Of a stretch of 64,000 nucleotides of DNA, positions 37,487-46,033 are shown piece after piece. Positions within the stretch are counted from its first letter, which is position 1, and each line of letters begins with the position of its first letter. The notes under the pieces are model-generated. The model saw only the letters and a list, made by a program, of their open reading frames with translations, was not told where the DNA came from and made no database searches. The DNA lies in contig SHAP01000001.1 of the NCBI GenBank assembly GCA_004213555.1, positions 310,001 to 374,000 on the forward strand, written 5' to 3'. This DNA is from Phycisphaeraceae bacterium. GTDB lineage: Bacteria > Planctomycetota > Phycisphaerae > Phycisphaerales > SM1A02. The translations under genes and the position numbers were made by a program.

Positions 37487-38332
37487 TCAGTCGCGTCGAC
37501 GACGGCGTCCCAGAACGGCCAGTCCCACGAGGGCCACGGCGGCCCCCGGTGCAGGCACCGCGGTGATCACCAAGTTGTCGATGAAGACGTCTTGGTCGAT
37601 GCCGCCGTTGCGGGCAGAGAAGCCAAAGGTCCAGTCGTACGCGTCGGTGGGTCGAATGCCTTGGGCATCCACCCAAAGCACTTCTTCGTCCATCCACGAC
37701 CAACCCACGTAGATTTGCAGGCCGGTGTTGATGTCCCACTCCACGCGGAAGCGGCCATGACCGCTGTCATCTTTGGCTTGGAGGTGATCGCTGTAGGTCA
37801 TGGGGTCGTATCCCAAACCATTCGAAGCGAATGTGGTGACGCCCTGCTTGGCATACACCCCTGGATTTGCGCCGGGATAGGACACAAAGCTGGCGGTGAT
37901 GCCACGGTCGGCGTTCAGTATGGAGTTCAAGCCTTGCTCACCCCCGCTGAAGTCGGTGACACCTTCCATGTCGCCGAACCAGAAGGAAAATCCGTCACCG
38001 GGTCCGCCGCCTCCCCCATTCTTGAAGCTGGCTTCGAACGAAGCGGTGAAGCTGGTGCAATGGCCCCACACGGTGGGACCCACCCAAGTGCCCCAAGAAC
38101 CGGGTTGACCGTCGGACACCAACTTCAAATCGCTCTGACCAAACGCATTGTCGATCTGGGCCGAACCGTGAAGGGCTGTACCCAGTCCTGGCAGATCGGG
38201 GGTGTCAAAGCTGGAGGAGTACTCCAGTTCGGCGTGGGCCGCGCCGCTGGTGATCAGCAAGGCGGCCAGGGCCAGTCGTCCGTTTGCTCCCCGCAGGGAG
38301 TTCTCTCTCTCCCGCAAAAGCGAAACGTTCAT
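37487..38332 (-). CDS. PEP-CTERM-sorted lectin-like protein
   Basis: This is a secreted protein of 281 residues. A signal peptide ends near residue 34 (LLITSGAAHA). The middle resembles a legume-lectin/concanavalin A-like jelly roll: SFTASFEASFKN, a glycine run, GDGFSFWFG, and YVGWSWMDEE. The C-terminus VPAPGAAVALVGLAVLGRRRRRD is a PEP-CTERM sorting signal of the VPxP form, so an exosortase elsewhere should anchor or process it. GGAGG lies 8 bases before the ATG. An intrinsic terminator ends the gene. It lies between two lectin/dockerin genes. Confidence 0.85.
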   Translation of the reverse strand: MNVSLLRERENSLRGANGRLALAALLITSGAAHAELEYSSSFDTPDLPGLGTALHGSAQIDNAFGQSDLKLVSDGQPGSWGTWVGPTVWGHCTSFTASFEASFKNGGGGGPGDGFSFWFGDMEGVTDFSGGEQGLNSILNADRGITASFVSYPGANPGVYAKQGVTTFASNGLGYDPMTYSDHLQAKDDSGHGRFRVEWDINTGLQIYVGWSWMDEEVLWVDAQGIRPTDAYDWTFGFSARNGGIDQDVFIDNLVITAVPAPGAAVALVGLAVLGRRRRRD

Positions 38333-38451
38333 GACTTTTCCTCCGGAGAAAAATCTCCTCCATGAAACTAACGCATATCAGACGGTGCGCGGCGCCAAAA
38401 TGAGTCGATTTCAGCTGGAGGCACCAGATTCAGACACTTTGCCGGGGAATT

Positions 38452-40719
38452 TTGGAGTCACAACGGCACCGGCGTGTACTTTTTGAGGCCATGTTGACGA
38501 TGTTCGCGGCCTGCTTGCTCTTGGAAACGCCCGCCAACCTTGGCGTACCCGGGGGCTCATCTGGAACCCTTTCCCTCCAGATTGCAATCGATGGCTTCGG
38601 TGGGACCGATGTCCAAACCACCTCCGCCAATGTGGATGTCGGGGGAGGATCGAACATTGCCATGGGACCGGACGTGGAACCGTTCAGTTTGGTTCGAATC
38701 GACAACGCCCAGTGGTTTTTTGCCGACACGGATCTGCAGTACAGCTTTTTTTGCGGTGCGTTGGGTTGCCTCGATGTCACAGTGCAACTGCGAAACATTC
38801 GCGCCACCTTGCTGAATCCAACGTTGGCCGGGTTGGATGGTGGAGGCCGCGCCAACTTCGATGCCAATTGGTTGTTGGAAGCGGACTACGTGTTCTCCAG
38901 CGCGCTGTTCGAATCGACCGGCGGCATCTCCACCCCCACCGCCCCTGGTTATGCCGCCACTTTTGACATCGGCAATGGCAACGTCACCATGCGTGACATC
39001 GCGCTCGGCTCCATCAACTCCGAGGTGCCTTCAGATTCACTTCCGGCAGGATTGAGTGTGTCGTTGCAGACCACGGTGAATTTCGGGGGCACCGTTCAGC
39101 AAGGCAATTACACCCCACCCCCGCCCCCCCCTCCCCCGGCATGCGGTGATGGCGGGGCTTGCGCGGATCCCCATGGTCCTGGGTGCGACGACCTCGACTG
39201 TTGCGTGACCGTCTGTGACATCAACCCTGCATGCTGCACCGACGAATGGGGACTGGATTGCATCGCCTTGGCGGGAGAATTCTGCGGGGCCGTCCCCAGC
39301 AACGACCGCTGTGAGAATGCTCGTTCTTTGGAACTGGGCCGGTTCCCCTTCACCAGTTTGAACAGCGATACCGATGGACCACCGTTGATCACTTCGTGCG
39401 GCGATCAAGCCACCGCGATTGCATTCACAGGTGACGTCTGGTTCAGCCACACCCCGTTCCAAGACAATGGCGTGGTGGTCTCCACCTGCAACCACGCTGA
39501 TTTTGACACTCGAATCGCCGTGTACGACGGTTGCGGGGGCACCTTGTTGGCGTGCAGCAACGACGAAGGCCCCTGCGGGCAAACCAGCCGATGCAGCTTT
39601 GTGGGAGTGGCGGGACAAACCTATCTCATTCGGGTGGGCGGCCCCTTTGGTCGCGGCTCTGGGGAAATCGACATCGCTTGGGGCGATGTCACGCCTCCCA
39701 TCCAATCGCCCCTGGCGATCGATGCTGACTCGGGCCGCGGATACGCCATGTTTGGCTTGGGGGCGGGGAGCAGTTGGCAGGACGTCCTCGACCTCGCGGA
39801 AGGTCTTGGTGGCACCCCCGCCACGTTGACCACGCCCGAAGAAAACAACTTCGTTGTCACCCAAATGACCCCCACACAAGTTGGTGGCCCCACCGCCATT
39901 GGGCTGGTGCAAGAAGGCGACGATGAACCCCTGGGAGGCTGGCGGTGGATCACCGATGAGCCTCTGGACTGGACGAACTGGCGGGCCGGGGAACCCAACG
40001 AAAACCCTCTGGGCGAAGACTTCGGCATGATCTATCCCGATGGCACGTGGAACGACCAAGTCAATGCGTTCGGCAACGTGTTGCTTGAGTTCGAGGATCC
40101 CTCGGAAGTTCTCGAACGCAAGTGGACGTTGCAACGGGGCGGGACGGGAAGCATCTACCAAGCCATCTTGCTGCCCTTCGCGGTAGGTTGGAACGAAGCT
40201 TCGGGCTACGCCGAGTCCTTGGGCGGGACTTTGGTGGACTTTGAGTCCGCGGCAGAAGCACAGTGGGTGTTTGATCGACTGGGAAGTTTGACCAAAATGT
40301 GGAGCCAAACGTTTTACAACGGTGGGCCATGGACCGGGTTGCGTCTGGAAAATGGAACATGGACCTGGCGGAGTGGAGCCCCACTGGATTGGGTGCCCTG
40401 GTATCCAGGAGAACCCAACGGAACCGGTACCGTGGCCAGCTTTTACAACATCAACGGTGGCCCACGAATGACCTTGGATGACACTTTCGAATCGGATGCC
40501 CGGCGTGGTTTGATCGTGGAATTCCCCGCGGTTGATGCATCATGTCCTGGAGACGTCAATCAAGACGACCAAGTCAGCTTCGAAGACCTGATCCAGATCT
40601 TGGCCAACTGGGGCGTGTGCGACAACTGCGAGGCCGATGTTGATGGAGACGACATTGTTGGATTCTCCGATGTCTTGGCGGTGCTGACCGGCTGGGGCGC
40701 TTGCGAGAAAACGCCGTAA
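38452..40719 (+). CDS. Large secreted multidomain lectin/dockerin protein
   Basis: The protein has 755 residues. A signal sequence lies near 10-30, an unrecognised beta-rich domain at 35-210, a run of eight prolines at 222-229, and a cysteine-rich module at 231-280 (CDDLDCCVTVC). A PPC-like domain at about 284-412 (DVWFSHTP, FDTRIAVYDGC) is followed by two C-type-lectin-like domains at 424-548 and 566-692 (both with DWxxWxxGEPN). It ends in a full dockerin with two calcium loops at 698-755 (GDVNQDDQVSFEDL, DVDGDDIVGFSDV). The start is TTG at 38452 or ATG at 38491. It may bind dockerin partners or glycans; no cohesin is in the window. Confidence 0.78.
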   Translation: MESQRHRRVLFEAMLTMFAACLLLETPANLGVPGGSSGTLSLQIAIDGFGGTDVQTTSANVDVGGGSNIAMGPDVEPFSLVRIDNAQWFFADTDLQYSFFCGALGCLDVTVQLRNIRATLLNPTLAGLDGGGRANFDANWLLEADYVFSSALFESTGGISTPTAPGYAATFDIGNGNVTMRDIALGSINSEVPSDSLPAGLSVSLQTTVNFGGTVQQGNYTPPPPPPPPACGDGGACADPHGPGCDDLDCCVTVCDINPACCTDEWGLDCIALAGEFCGAVPSNDRCENARSLELGRFPFTSLNSDTDGPPLITSCGDQATAIAFTGDVWFSHTPFQDNGVVVSTCNHADFDTRIAVYDGCGGTLLACSNDEGPCGQTSRCSFVGVAGQTYLIRVGGPFGRGSGEIDIAWGDVTPPIQSPLAIDADSGRGYAMFGLGAGSSWQDVLDLAEGLGGTPATLTTPEENNFVVTQMTPTQVGGPTAIGLVQEGDDEPLGGWRWITDEPLDWTNWRAGEPNENPLGEDFGMIYPDGTWNDQVNAFGNVLLEFEDPSEVLERKWTLQRGGTGSIYQAILLPFAVGWNEASGYAESLGGTLVDFESAAEAQWVFDRLGSLTKMWSQTFYNGGPWTGLRLENGTWTWRSGAPLDWVPWYPGEPNGTGTVASFYNINGGPRMTLDDTFESDARRGLIVEFPAVDASCPGDVNQDDQVSFEDLIQILANWGVCDNCEADVDGDDIVGFSDVLAVLTGWGACEKTP

Positions 40720-40891
40720 GAAGTTTTCCAACACATCGAGGTTGGCCCTTTGTTCAAGTCCATACTTGGCGGTGGAGAGTTTGCCGGTTGGTCGCCGATT
40801 GCGGGGGCAGCGGGGCCAACCGGCACTCCAAAAAGAACACAACCATGTGCGGTATCTCATCGCACATGGATCTTGGGGGGGAATGGACGAC

Positions 40892-41566
40892 ATGTGGACT
40901 TGGTCAATGGCTTCTACCACTTTGGCAGCGCTGGCGGCGCCCTTGGTGCTGCGAGAATGCACCGTGCAAATTCCGGGACTTCCGCCACTGATCATCAGTG
41001 AGGACGACGATCGGCCAACGCCGAAGACCGTAAAACGGTGTGAACCACCGAGCTACAAAAAATTTGGTTGCCGCTGGGAGCTGTGGTGTGAAGACGGATC
41101 ACCCGTCTATGCCCGGTGCCCGCAGACAGGTGAACGCAGATTCATTCGGGAACCCCAGGACGCCTCCCCCACGATTTTGGACCACGACTTCGACGGCGAA
41201 TTTCTTTGGCAATGCTCAGGACCAATGGACCTCCACGAACCCACCGCACAACGCATGGCTCGCTTGGGGGTCCGGCCCACCGATGCTTCGCCTTTCGGGT
41301 GGTCGTTGATCTCCGATGTGGAAGGTTGGATGCGAGGCGAAATCATGGCTCCCTGGCCGGGGGCCATCGATCAATTGTGGGCCATGCCGCCTCCAGAATC
41401 GATGTGCGTCTCTGGGCAAGAATTGACGCTCGACGATGGCCGAACAGTGGTGCACACCGTGCTTGAAGGTCCCCCGGAAGCCTGTCAGAGCTGGGTTGAG
41501 GCTTGGAACCTTGCCTGGCACGCCAGCACTTCAGCGACGCCAACTTCTCCTCCAGCCCATCCCTGA
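40892..41566 (+). CDS. Hypothetical protein, possibly exported
   Basis: I do not recognise this 224-residue protein. Its N-terminus MWTWSMASTTLAALAAPLVL could be a signal peptide, after which it contains about seven cysteines (KRCEPP, FGCRWELWCEDG, YARCPQ, WQCSGP), suggesting disulfides in an extracytoplasmic domain. An ATG at 40892 sits about 9 bases after a run of G; another ATG at 40883 is possible, as is a longer frame from 40742. It follows the lectin/dockerin gene by 172 bases on the same strand and converges with yaaA. Confidence 0.55.
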   Translation: MWTWSMASTTLAALAAPLVLRECTVQIPGLPPLIISEDDDRPTPKTVKRCEPPSYKKFGCRWELWCEDGSPVYARCPQTGERRFIREPQDASPTILDHDFDGEFLWQCSGPMDLHEPTAQRMARLGVRPTDASPFGWSLISDVEGWMRGEIMAPWPGAIDQLWAMPPPESMCVSGQELTLDDGRTVVHTVLEGPPEACQSWVEAWNLAWHASTSATPTSPPAHP

Positions 41567-41615
41567 CCCAGAGCGATGCGAGATGGAGACCACCAACAGC
41601 GCGGCCCCTGATCGA

Positions 41616-42395
41616 TCAAGCGGCAGTGGGCTGAGGACGCCGGAAGACCAGTGTGGATGCATCCGAAGCCCCGGCCACAAACTTGTAGCCCTCGACGTTG
41701 AATGCTTTGAGGTCATCGGTGGACTTGGGCTTGGCGTGCAACATCCATCGCGCGAACATGCCGCGTGCGGGCTTGGCAAACGCCGCCAAAGTGCGATGTT
41801 TTCCGCCTTTGGTTTCTTGGAAGGCACACGTGACCGACGGCACGGGCAAGTCATCCCATTGAACAGCCTTGGCGTACTCGGCGCTGGCCAAATTCACGAT
41901 GGCTTTGGACTTGGCTTGCTGGAGATCTTCGGTGAGGGTTGCCGTGATTCGGCCGCCCCACCAAGCGGGAAGGCCACGTCCGCGGTCGTGGTCCAACTTG
42001 GTGCCCATTTCCAATCGGTGCGGCAAAATCATGTCATGCGGACGCAACAGGCCGTACAAGCCGGAGAGAATCCGGAGATGCGAGGCGGCACGGCGGTGCT
42101 CCGCCGCTTTCCAACCGTCGACCGCGAGACCTCGGTACACATCACCTTGAAACAAACAAACGGCGGGCTCCGCCTCTGAAGTGCAGGTTCGCTTCCACGC
42201 GGCAAAACGCTGGACATTTTCTTCGGCCAATGACGGGCTGATGTGCATGAGCTCAGAAAGACCTGCCGCATCGAAGGTCCTCATGATCTCAACCAGTTTT
42301 CGGCTCTCGTTGGCCATGCGGGGGGAGGTGGTCTCAATGCTCTTTGGCAAGGGACAAGTTCCAAGACGTTTGGCCGGTGAGAGGACTGCAAGCAT
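41616..42395 (-). CDS. yaaA: Peroxide stress protein YaaA (DUF328)
   Basis: YaaA-family proteins bind DNA and lower free iron during peroxide stress. The 259-residue protein has the family landmarks SPAKRL near the start, FQGDVYRGL near 84-92, and LRILSGLYGLLRPHDMILPHRLEMGTKL near 108-135, followed by VNLASAEYAKAV. The ATG at 42395 is 9 bases past the stop of the upstream fusion gene, so it is the last member of a three-gene minus-strand group with the kinase/acyltransferase and the TIM-barrel protein. Confidence 0.9.
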   Translation of the reverse strand: MLAVLSPAKRLGTCPLPKSIETTSPRMANESRKLVEIMRTFDAAGLSELMHISPSLAEENVQRFAAWKRTCTSEAEPAVCLFQGDVYRGLAVDGWKAAEHRRAASHLRILSGLYGLLRPHDMILPHRLEMGTKLDHDRGRGLPAWWGGRITATLTEDLQQAKSKAIVNLASAEYAKAVQWDDLPVPSVTCAFQETKGGKHRTLAAFAKPARGMFARWMLHAKPKSTDDLKAFNVEGYKFVAGASDASTLVFRRPQPTAA

Positions 42396-42404
42396 GCGAA
42401 AAGC

Positions 42405-43877
42405 CTAGTCTTTGACATCCGCTTCGGGTGAATTCTCCACCAAGTCTGCATCCGATTCGGCCCAGTACGGCACATCACCTAGTCCGGGTTTGGGCCACCC
42501 GCCTCGAGTCGCCCGACGCAGATCGCCTCGAACTTCAAGCCTGAGCTTTTCGACTTCACGCTTTAAATGTTCCAGCGCCTCGGATTCTTCCATAGCGTTC
42601 AGGGCCTCCGCTGGAATGGGTTCCCCAATCCGCATGCCGATGGCCGCGCCCAACCGGGGCCACTTGCGGTGCCTGTTCCAGGCATCCCACGACCCATCGA
42701 TGGCCAACGGAACCACCGGGGCATTGGTTTTTCGCGACAGCAACAAAACACCACCTCGAAAGCGGGCCATCCGGCCATCCTCGGTCCGTCGACCCTCAGG
42801 AAAAATCAACACGCATCGTCCTGCTTCCAACTCGCGGATGGCCGAGCGAAGCGCACGCCCTCCGCCGCGGGCAATGTCCAGGGGAATGGCGCACAGAAAA
42901 CGAATCAAGGCCCCAAAGGGCTTGAAGGCAAAGAGTCCCTTTCGAGCCAGAAAAACACATGGCCGGCGTCGCACCAACACCCCCACCAACGGGGGATCCA
43001 ACAACGATTGGTGATTCATGATGTAAATCAAAGGGCCCTCAGGAGGCAGGGCGTTGCGATTCCACATGCGAAGGCCATGCCACAATCGGAACCACCCTTC
43101 CACGGCCCCACGGATGCACTTCCAAACAACAAAGCGCCGCAGAGGATGCATGCCTGGGGCAGGATTCACTCGGCGCGATGAAGACGCTGCTGGCGGTCCA
43201 ACCTCCCGGGCATCTTCCACGCTCTGCACCATGCGTTTTACCACCGCCACTTCATCCATTGTTCCGGTGTCAATGTCCACCGAACCCGGGGCACGAACCA
43301 AAGGTGCTTCGTCTCGAGTTTGATCACGCTCGTCACGATCTTCAAGATCTTGCCGAACGGCTTGGGCGTCGGCGATTTTCCCTTGCGCTTCCAGCTGTCG
43401 AATTCGGCGCTCGGCACGAACATCCACGGGGGCGGTCAAGAAGAACCGAACCAACGCGTCGGGAAAAACCACCGAGCCTTGATCCCGTCCTTCACTCACC
43501 AGCCCCTCGCAGGAAGCGGCCACTTCCCGCTGGAGTTGCTTCAGACGGTCACGAACTGTCGGGTGAATGGCAATGGCCGAAGCCGCTGCGGAAACATCCA
43601 AATCCCGAATCCGATGGCCCACACCACGCCCATCCAAGCGAATTTCTGGAGGTGAGGCGGCCCAATCAAAATCAACCCTGATGCGTTGCACTCGGGCGGC
43701 GGCGGCGGCAGAATCGGCAGGGTCCTCCCCCGCTTCGAGCATGGCCAACGCTGCGGCCCGGTACATGGCACCGGTGTCCAAAAACTGCCAACCCAGCTCT
43801 CGCGCCAGTCGTCGAGCTGCCGTAGATTTCCCCGTGCCGGCCGCGCCATCAATGGTGACGACCAGTCCCCGACTCAT
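42405..43877 (-). CDS. Cytidylate kinase / 1-acylglycerol-3-phosphate acyltransferase fusion
   Basis: This is one 490-residue protein with two enzymes. Residues 1-225 are a cytidylate kinase: Walker A GAAGTGKST (11-19), FLDTGAMYRAAA, SEGRDQGSVVFPDA, and the DRDERDQTRDEAPL lid. Residues 245-450 are a PlsC-type acyltransferase with NHQSLLD (288-294), the HxxxxD catalytic site, and FPEGRRTEDG near 359. A 25-residue linker joins them. There is no stop or frameshift between the two halves. CMP phosphorylation feeds CDP-diacylglycerol synthesis and PlsC makes phosphatidic acid, so both halves feed one pathway. ATGA overlap links it with the TIM-barrel gene. Confidence 0.9.
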   Translation of the reverse strand: MSRGLVVTIDGAAGTGKSTAARRLARELGWQFLDTGAMYRAAALAMLEAGEDPADSAAAAARVQRIRVDFDWAASPPEIRLDGRGVGHRIRDLDVSAAASAIAIHPTVRDRLKQLQREVAASCEGLVSEGRDQGSVVFPDALVRFFLTAPVDVRAERRIRQLEAQGKIADAQAVRQDLEDRDERDQTRDEAPLVRAPGSVDIDTGTMDEVAVVKRMVQSVEDAREVGPPAASSSRRVNPAPGMHPLRRFVVWKCIRGAVEGWFRLWHGLRMWNRNALPPEGPLIYIMNHQSLLDPPLVGVLVRRRPCVFLARKGLFAFKPFGALIRFLCAIPLDIARGGGRALRSAIRELEAGRCVLIFPEGRRTEDGRMARFRGGVLLLSRKTNAPVVPLAIDGSWDAWNRHRKWPRLGAAIGMRIGEPIPAEALNAMEESEALEHLKREVEKLRLEVRGDLRRATRGGWPKPGLGDVPYWAESDADLVENSPEADVKD

Positions 43878-44629
43878 GCCTCTGACTCACCATGAATGGC
43901 GGTGTGAAGCACGTCCCGCATGGTTTTCCAAGACCCCAACTGATGGGCTCGGATGGGATGCAACGCAATGGTGTTTTCGTAACCCACGGCTTGCAGAAGT
44001 TCCACCAGCTCGGGAATCAACTTGACATCATCGGCCACCACACTCGCGGCATATGGGGCCAACCGACGCATGGTGGCTTCCAAACCTCCATGGGCCATGG
44101 CATGTTTGATGGAGGGCTGGATCCCAATTCGGAACCCCCCCACCAGCTTGACCAGAGCCATAAGGCGTTCAGGATCATCGGTGAGCCCTTCTTGGGGGAG
44201 AAGCATCAGGGTCAGTTCATGTTGCTCGACTTCGGCCATCACCTCACGCAAGATCGAAGCCACCCGCTCCAAAGATGTTTCATCGTTGTCGGCTTTCAAC
44301 GCGACAGAGACATGGCTTGCTCCAAGGCGAACCGCCGCCGTGGCCAGAGCATGCATGCGCTCCGCGCTGCCCATGCTGGATTCGGGCGAGGACAAATCCA
44401 ACGCCAAACGCTGTTCCAAGACCAAAACCGGACAGCCAAACCGATCGGCTTGGTCGCGAAGGTGTTCAAAATCTCGACCGGTGGCTCCGGCCAACATGGT
44501 CGCAGGCACATTCATGCCCCGAACCTCCAACTCTCGGGCGGCCCAAGACGGCAACTCTTGCAATGCCCCAAATGGAGTATCGACACCTGGCTCAAGCCCA
44601 AACGCGGCAACAGAAATCGTTGGAATCAT
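43874..44629 (-). CDS. Sugar phosphate isomerase/epimerase-like TIM-barrel protein
   Basis: The 251-residue protein resembles the xylose-isomerase-like TIM barrel family by its layout: strands ISVAAFG, then VLVLEQRL, VSVALKAD, LTLMLLPQEG, GFRIGIQPS and SVVADDVKL, but I cannot assign a substrate. The usual metal-binding Glu/His/Asp set is not obvious, since the LPQEG region carries the only clear candidate. The ATG at 44629 starts directly with a beta strand; GTG at 44710 would add 27 residues. Its stop overlaps the kinase fusion start (ATGA). The 292-base divergent gap to gcvH shows no recognisable element. Confidence 0.55.
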   Translation of the reverse strand: MIPTISVAAFGLEPGVDTPFGALQELPSWAARELEVRGMNVPATMLAGATGRDFEHLRDQADRFGCPVLVLEQRLALDLSSPESSMGSAERMHALATAAVRLGASHVSVALKADNDETSLERVASILREVMAEVEQHELTLMLLPQEGLTDDPERLMALVKLVGGFRIGIQPSIKHAMAHGGLEATMRRLAPYAASVVADDVKLIPELVELLQAVGYENTIALHPIRAHQLGSWKTMRDVLHTAIHGESEA

Positions 44630-44921
44630 CGGGAGTGAAGTGTACGCGGCGAGGACTGTGCTGCGTGGAAGCCCCCGCAGATTGCCTCGGACCCACGAAC
44701 CTGGGGTCACTCCACGTCATCTTGCCCCACCCCCCAGACCAAACTCCAATCCGAAAGACACGGAAGCCTTTTCGATCAACCGCGAATGCCGACGTTCTGG
44801 TCTACATTCCGCAATACTTTCCAAATTCAATGCCTTGATTTGCTGCAAACGGGGCCAAAGCACACTTTGATCAGATCCGCCTCCTAGGATGAACACCACT
44901 TTCCTTTCTTCGGAGAATCCC

Positions 44922-45293
44922 ATGGACACTTACTGCACCGACTCTCACGAATGGGTCCGAGTTGATGGCGACACCATCGAGCTTGGACTGACCGCCCATG
45001 CTGTTCAGGAGTTGACGGATGTCACGTTTGTCGAGATCCAGCCCGCAGGCACCATGCTGGGGGCCGGAGATTCACTTGGCGAAGTCGAGTCTGTCAAAAC
45101 CACCAGTGACATTTACGCCCCGGTCCCCGGAGAAATCATCGAGGTCAACGAAGCCGTGGTGGCCAATCCCGCGCTGCTCAATGAAGACCCCTGGGGCTCA
45201 GCGTGGTTGGTCAAATTGCGTTGCCCGGACCTTTCTGGTGTGGAAGGTCTCACCCCACGCGACGATTACGAAGCAAAGTTCCCCTCCGAATGA
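44922..45293 (+). CDS. gcvH: Glycine cleavage system H protein
   Basis: GcvH carries the aminomethyl group on a lipoyl arm during glycine cleavage. The 123-residue protein has the biotinyl/lipoyl hammerhead with the modified lysine at 59 in GEVESVKTTSDIYAPVPGEI. GGAG lies 6 bases before the ATG at 44922; an earlier ATG at 44889 lacks a comparable site. The gcvT, gcvPA and gcvPB genes are not next to it. The stop overlaps the ABC ATPase start (ATGA). LipB in this window would be its octanoyl donor enzyme. No glycine riboswitch is evident upstream. Confidence 0.92.
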   Translation: MDTYCTDSHEWVRVDGDTIELGLTAHAVQELTDVTFVEIQPAGTMLGAGDSLGEVESVKTTSDIYAPVPGEIIEVNEAVVANPALLNEDPWGSAWLVKLRCPDLSGVEGLTPRDDYEAKFPSE

Positions 45294-46033
45294 ATGCAGA
45301 CCCGCTGCTTGAGGTGGAGCAGGTCACCAAGACCTATCACCTTCCTGGCCAGGACGTCCCTGCCCTGCGGGGGGTCGACCTTCGCATCGACTCCCCAGGC
45401 TTCTACGCCATCATGGGGCCATCGGGCAGCGGCAAAAGCACCCTGATGCATCTTTGTGCTGCGATGGATGCACCCGACACCGGTTCTATCCGAGTGGCCG
45501 GGACCGAACTTTCTGAACTTGATGAAGCCGGACGAACCAATTTTCGGCGCCGCGGCATGGGCATCGTGTTTCAGCAGTTCAATTTGGTGCCCACTTTGAC
45601 CGCCTTGGACAACGTGGCGCTCCCCGCCCTGCTTGACGGTGAAGGCGAAGCGTCACGGAATGACCGGGCCATGAATCTTCTCATTGAGATGGGACTGAAG
45701 GATCGAGCCAGCCACCGTCCCGACGCCCTCTCTGGTGGAGAACGGCAACGGGTGGCGATCGCGCGAAGCCGCATCTTCAATCCTCCGGTCTTGTTTGCTG
45801 ACGAACCCACCGGAAACCTGGATTCCGTCTCCGGGACTCGATTGCTGCAACAACTTCGCGGCTTGGTGGACGAAGGCCAGACCAGTGTGGTCATGGTGAC
45901 CCACGAACCCGAAGCAGCCGTGCACTGCGATCACATCTTTGTGCTGCGCGACGGGCAATTCTCAGAAGACTTCCCCGTGGAGGACATCGATGCGGCCGGA
46001 GTGGCGACTCGCGTCCAGCTCGCGCTCGGGTAG
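45290..46033 (+). CDS. ABC transporter ATP-binding protein, LolD/MacB-like
   Basis: This is the ATPase of an ABC system working with the FtsX-like permease that follows. The 247-residue protein has Walker A GPSGSGKST (43-51), a Q-loop in GIVFQQFNLVPTLTALDN, signature ALSGGERQRVAIAR, Walker B VLFADEPTGNLD and the H-loop VTHEPEAA. The EPTGNLDS form is typical of the LolD/MacB/FtsE subfamily. It overlaps gcvH by four bases upstream and the permease start by 44 bases downstream. The substrate could be a lipoprotein or another envelope component. Confidence 0.9.
   Translation: MNADPLLEVEQVTKTYHLPGQDVPALRGVDLRIDSPGFYAIMGPSGSGKSTLMHLCAAMDAPDTGSIRVAGTELSELDEAGRTNFRRRGMGIVFQQFNLVPTLTALDNVALPALLDGEGEASRNDRAMNLLIEMGLKDRASHRPDALSGGERQRVAIARSRIFNPPVLFADEPTGNLDSVSGTRLLQQLRGLVDEGQTSVVMVTHEPEAAVHCDHIFVLRDGQFSEDFPVEDIDAAGVATRVQLALG

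Noticed and set aside
38362-38403. 13-codon frame after the divergent lectin gene leader
   Set aside because: It is too short, with no conserved feature, and lies in the divergent promoter region of two secreted-protein genes.
39037-40308. Antisense frame of 423 codons opposite the lectin/dockerin gene
   Set aside because: The plus-strand frame has clear domains and a signal sequence; the antisense product has none.
44630-44921. Possible glycine riboswitch or short minus-strand gene (70 codons) upstream of gcvH
   Set aside because: No paired glycine-aptamer-like structure could be seen, and the short frame overlaps the gcvH ribosome site and start.
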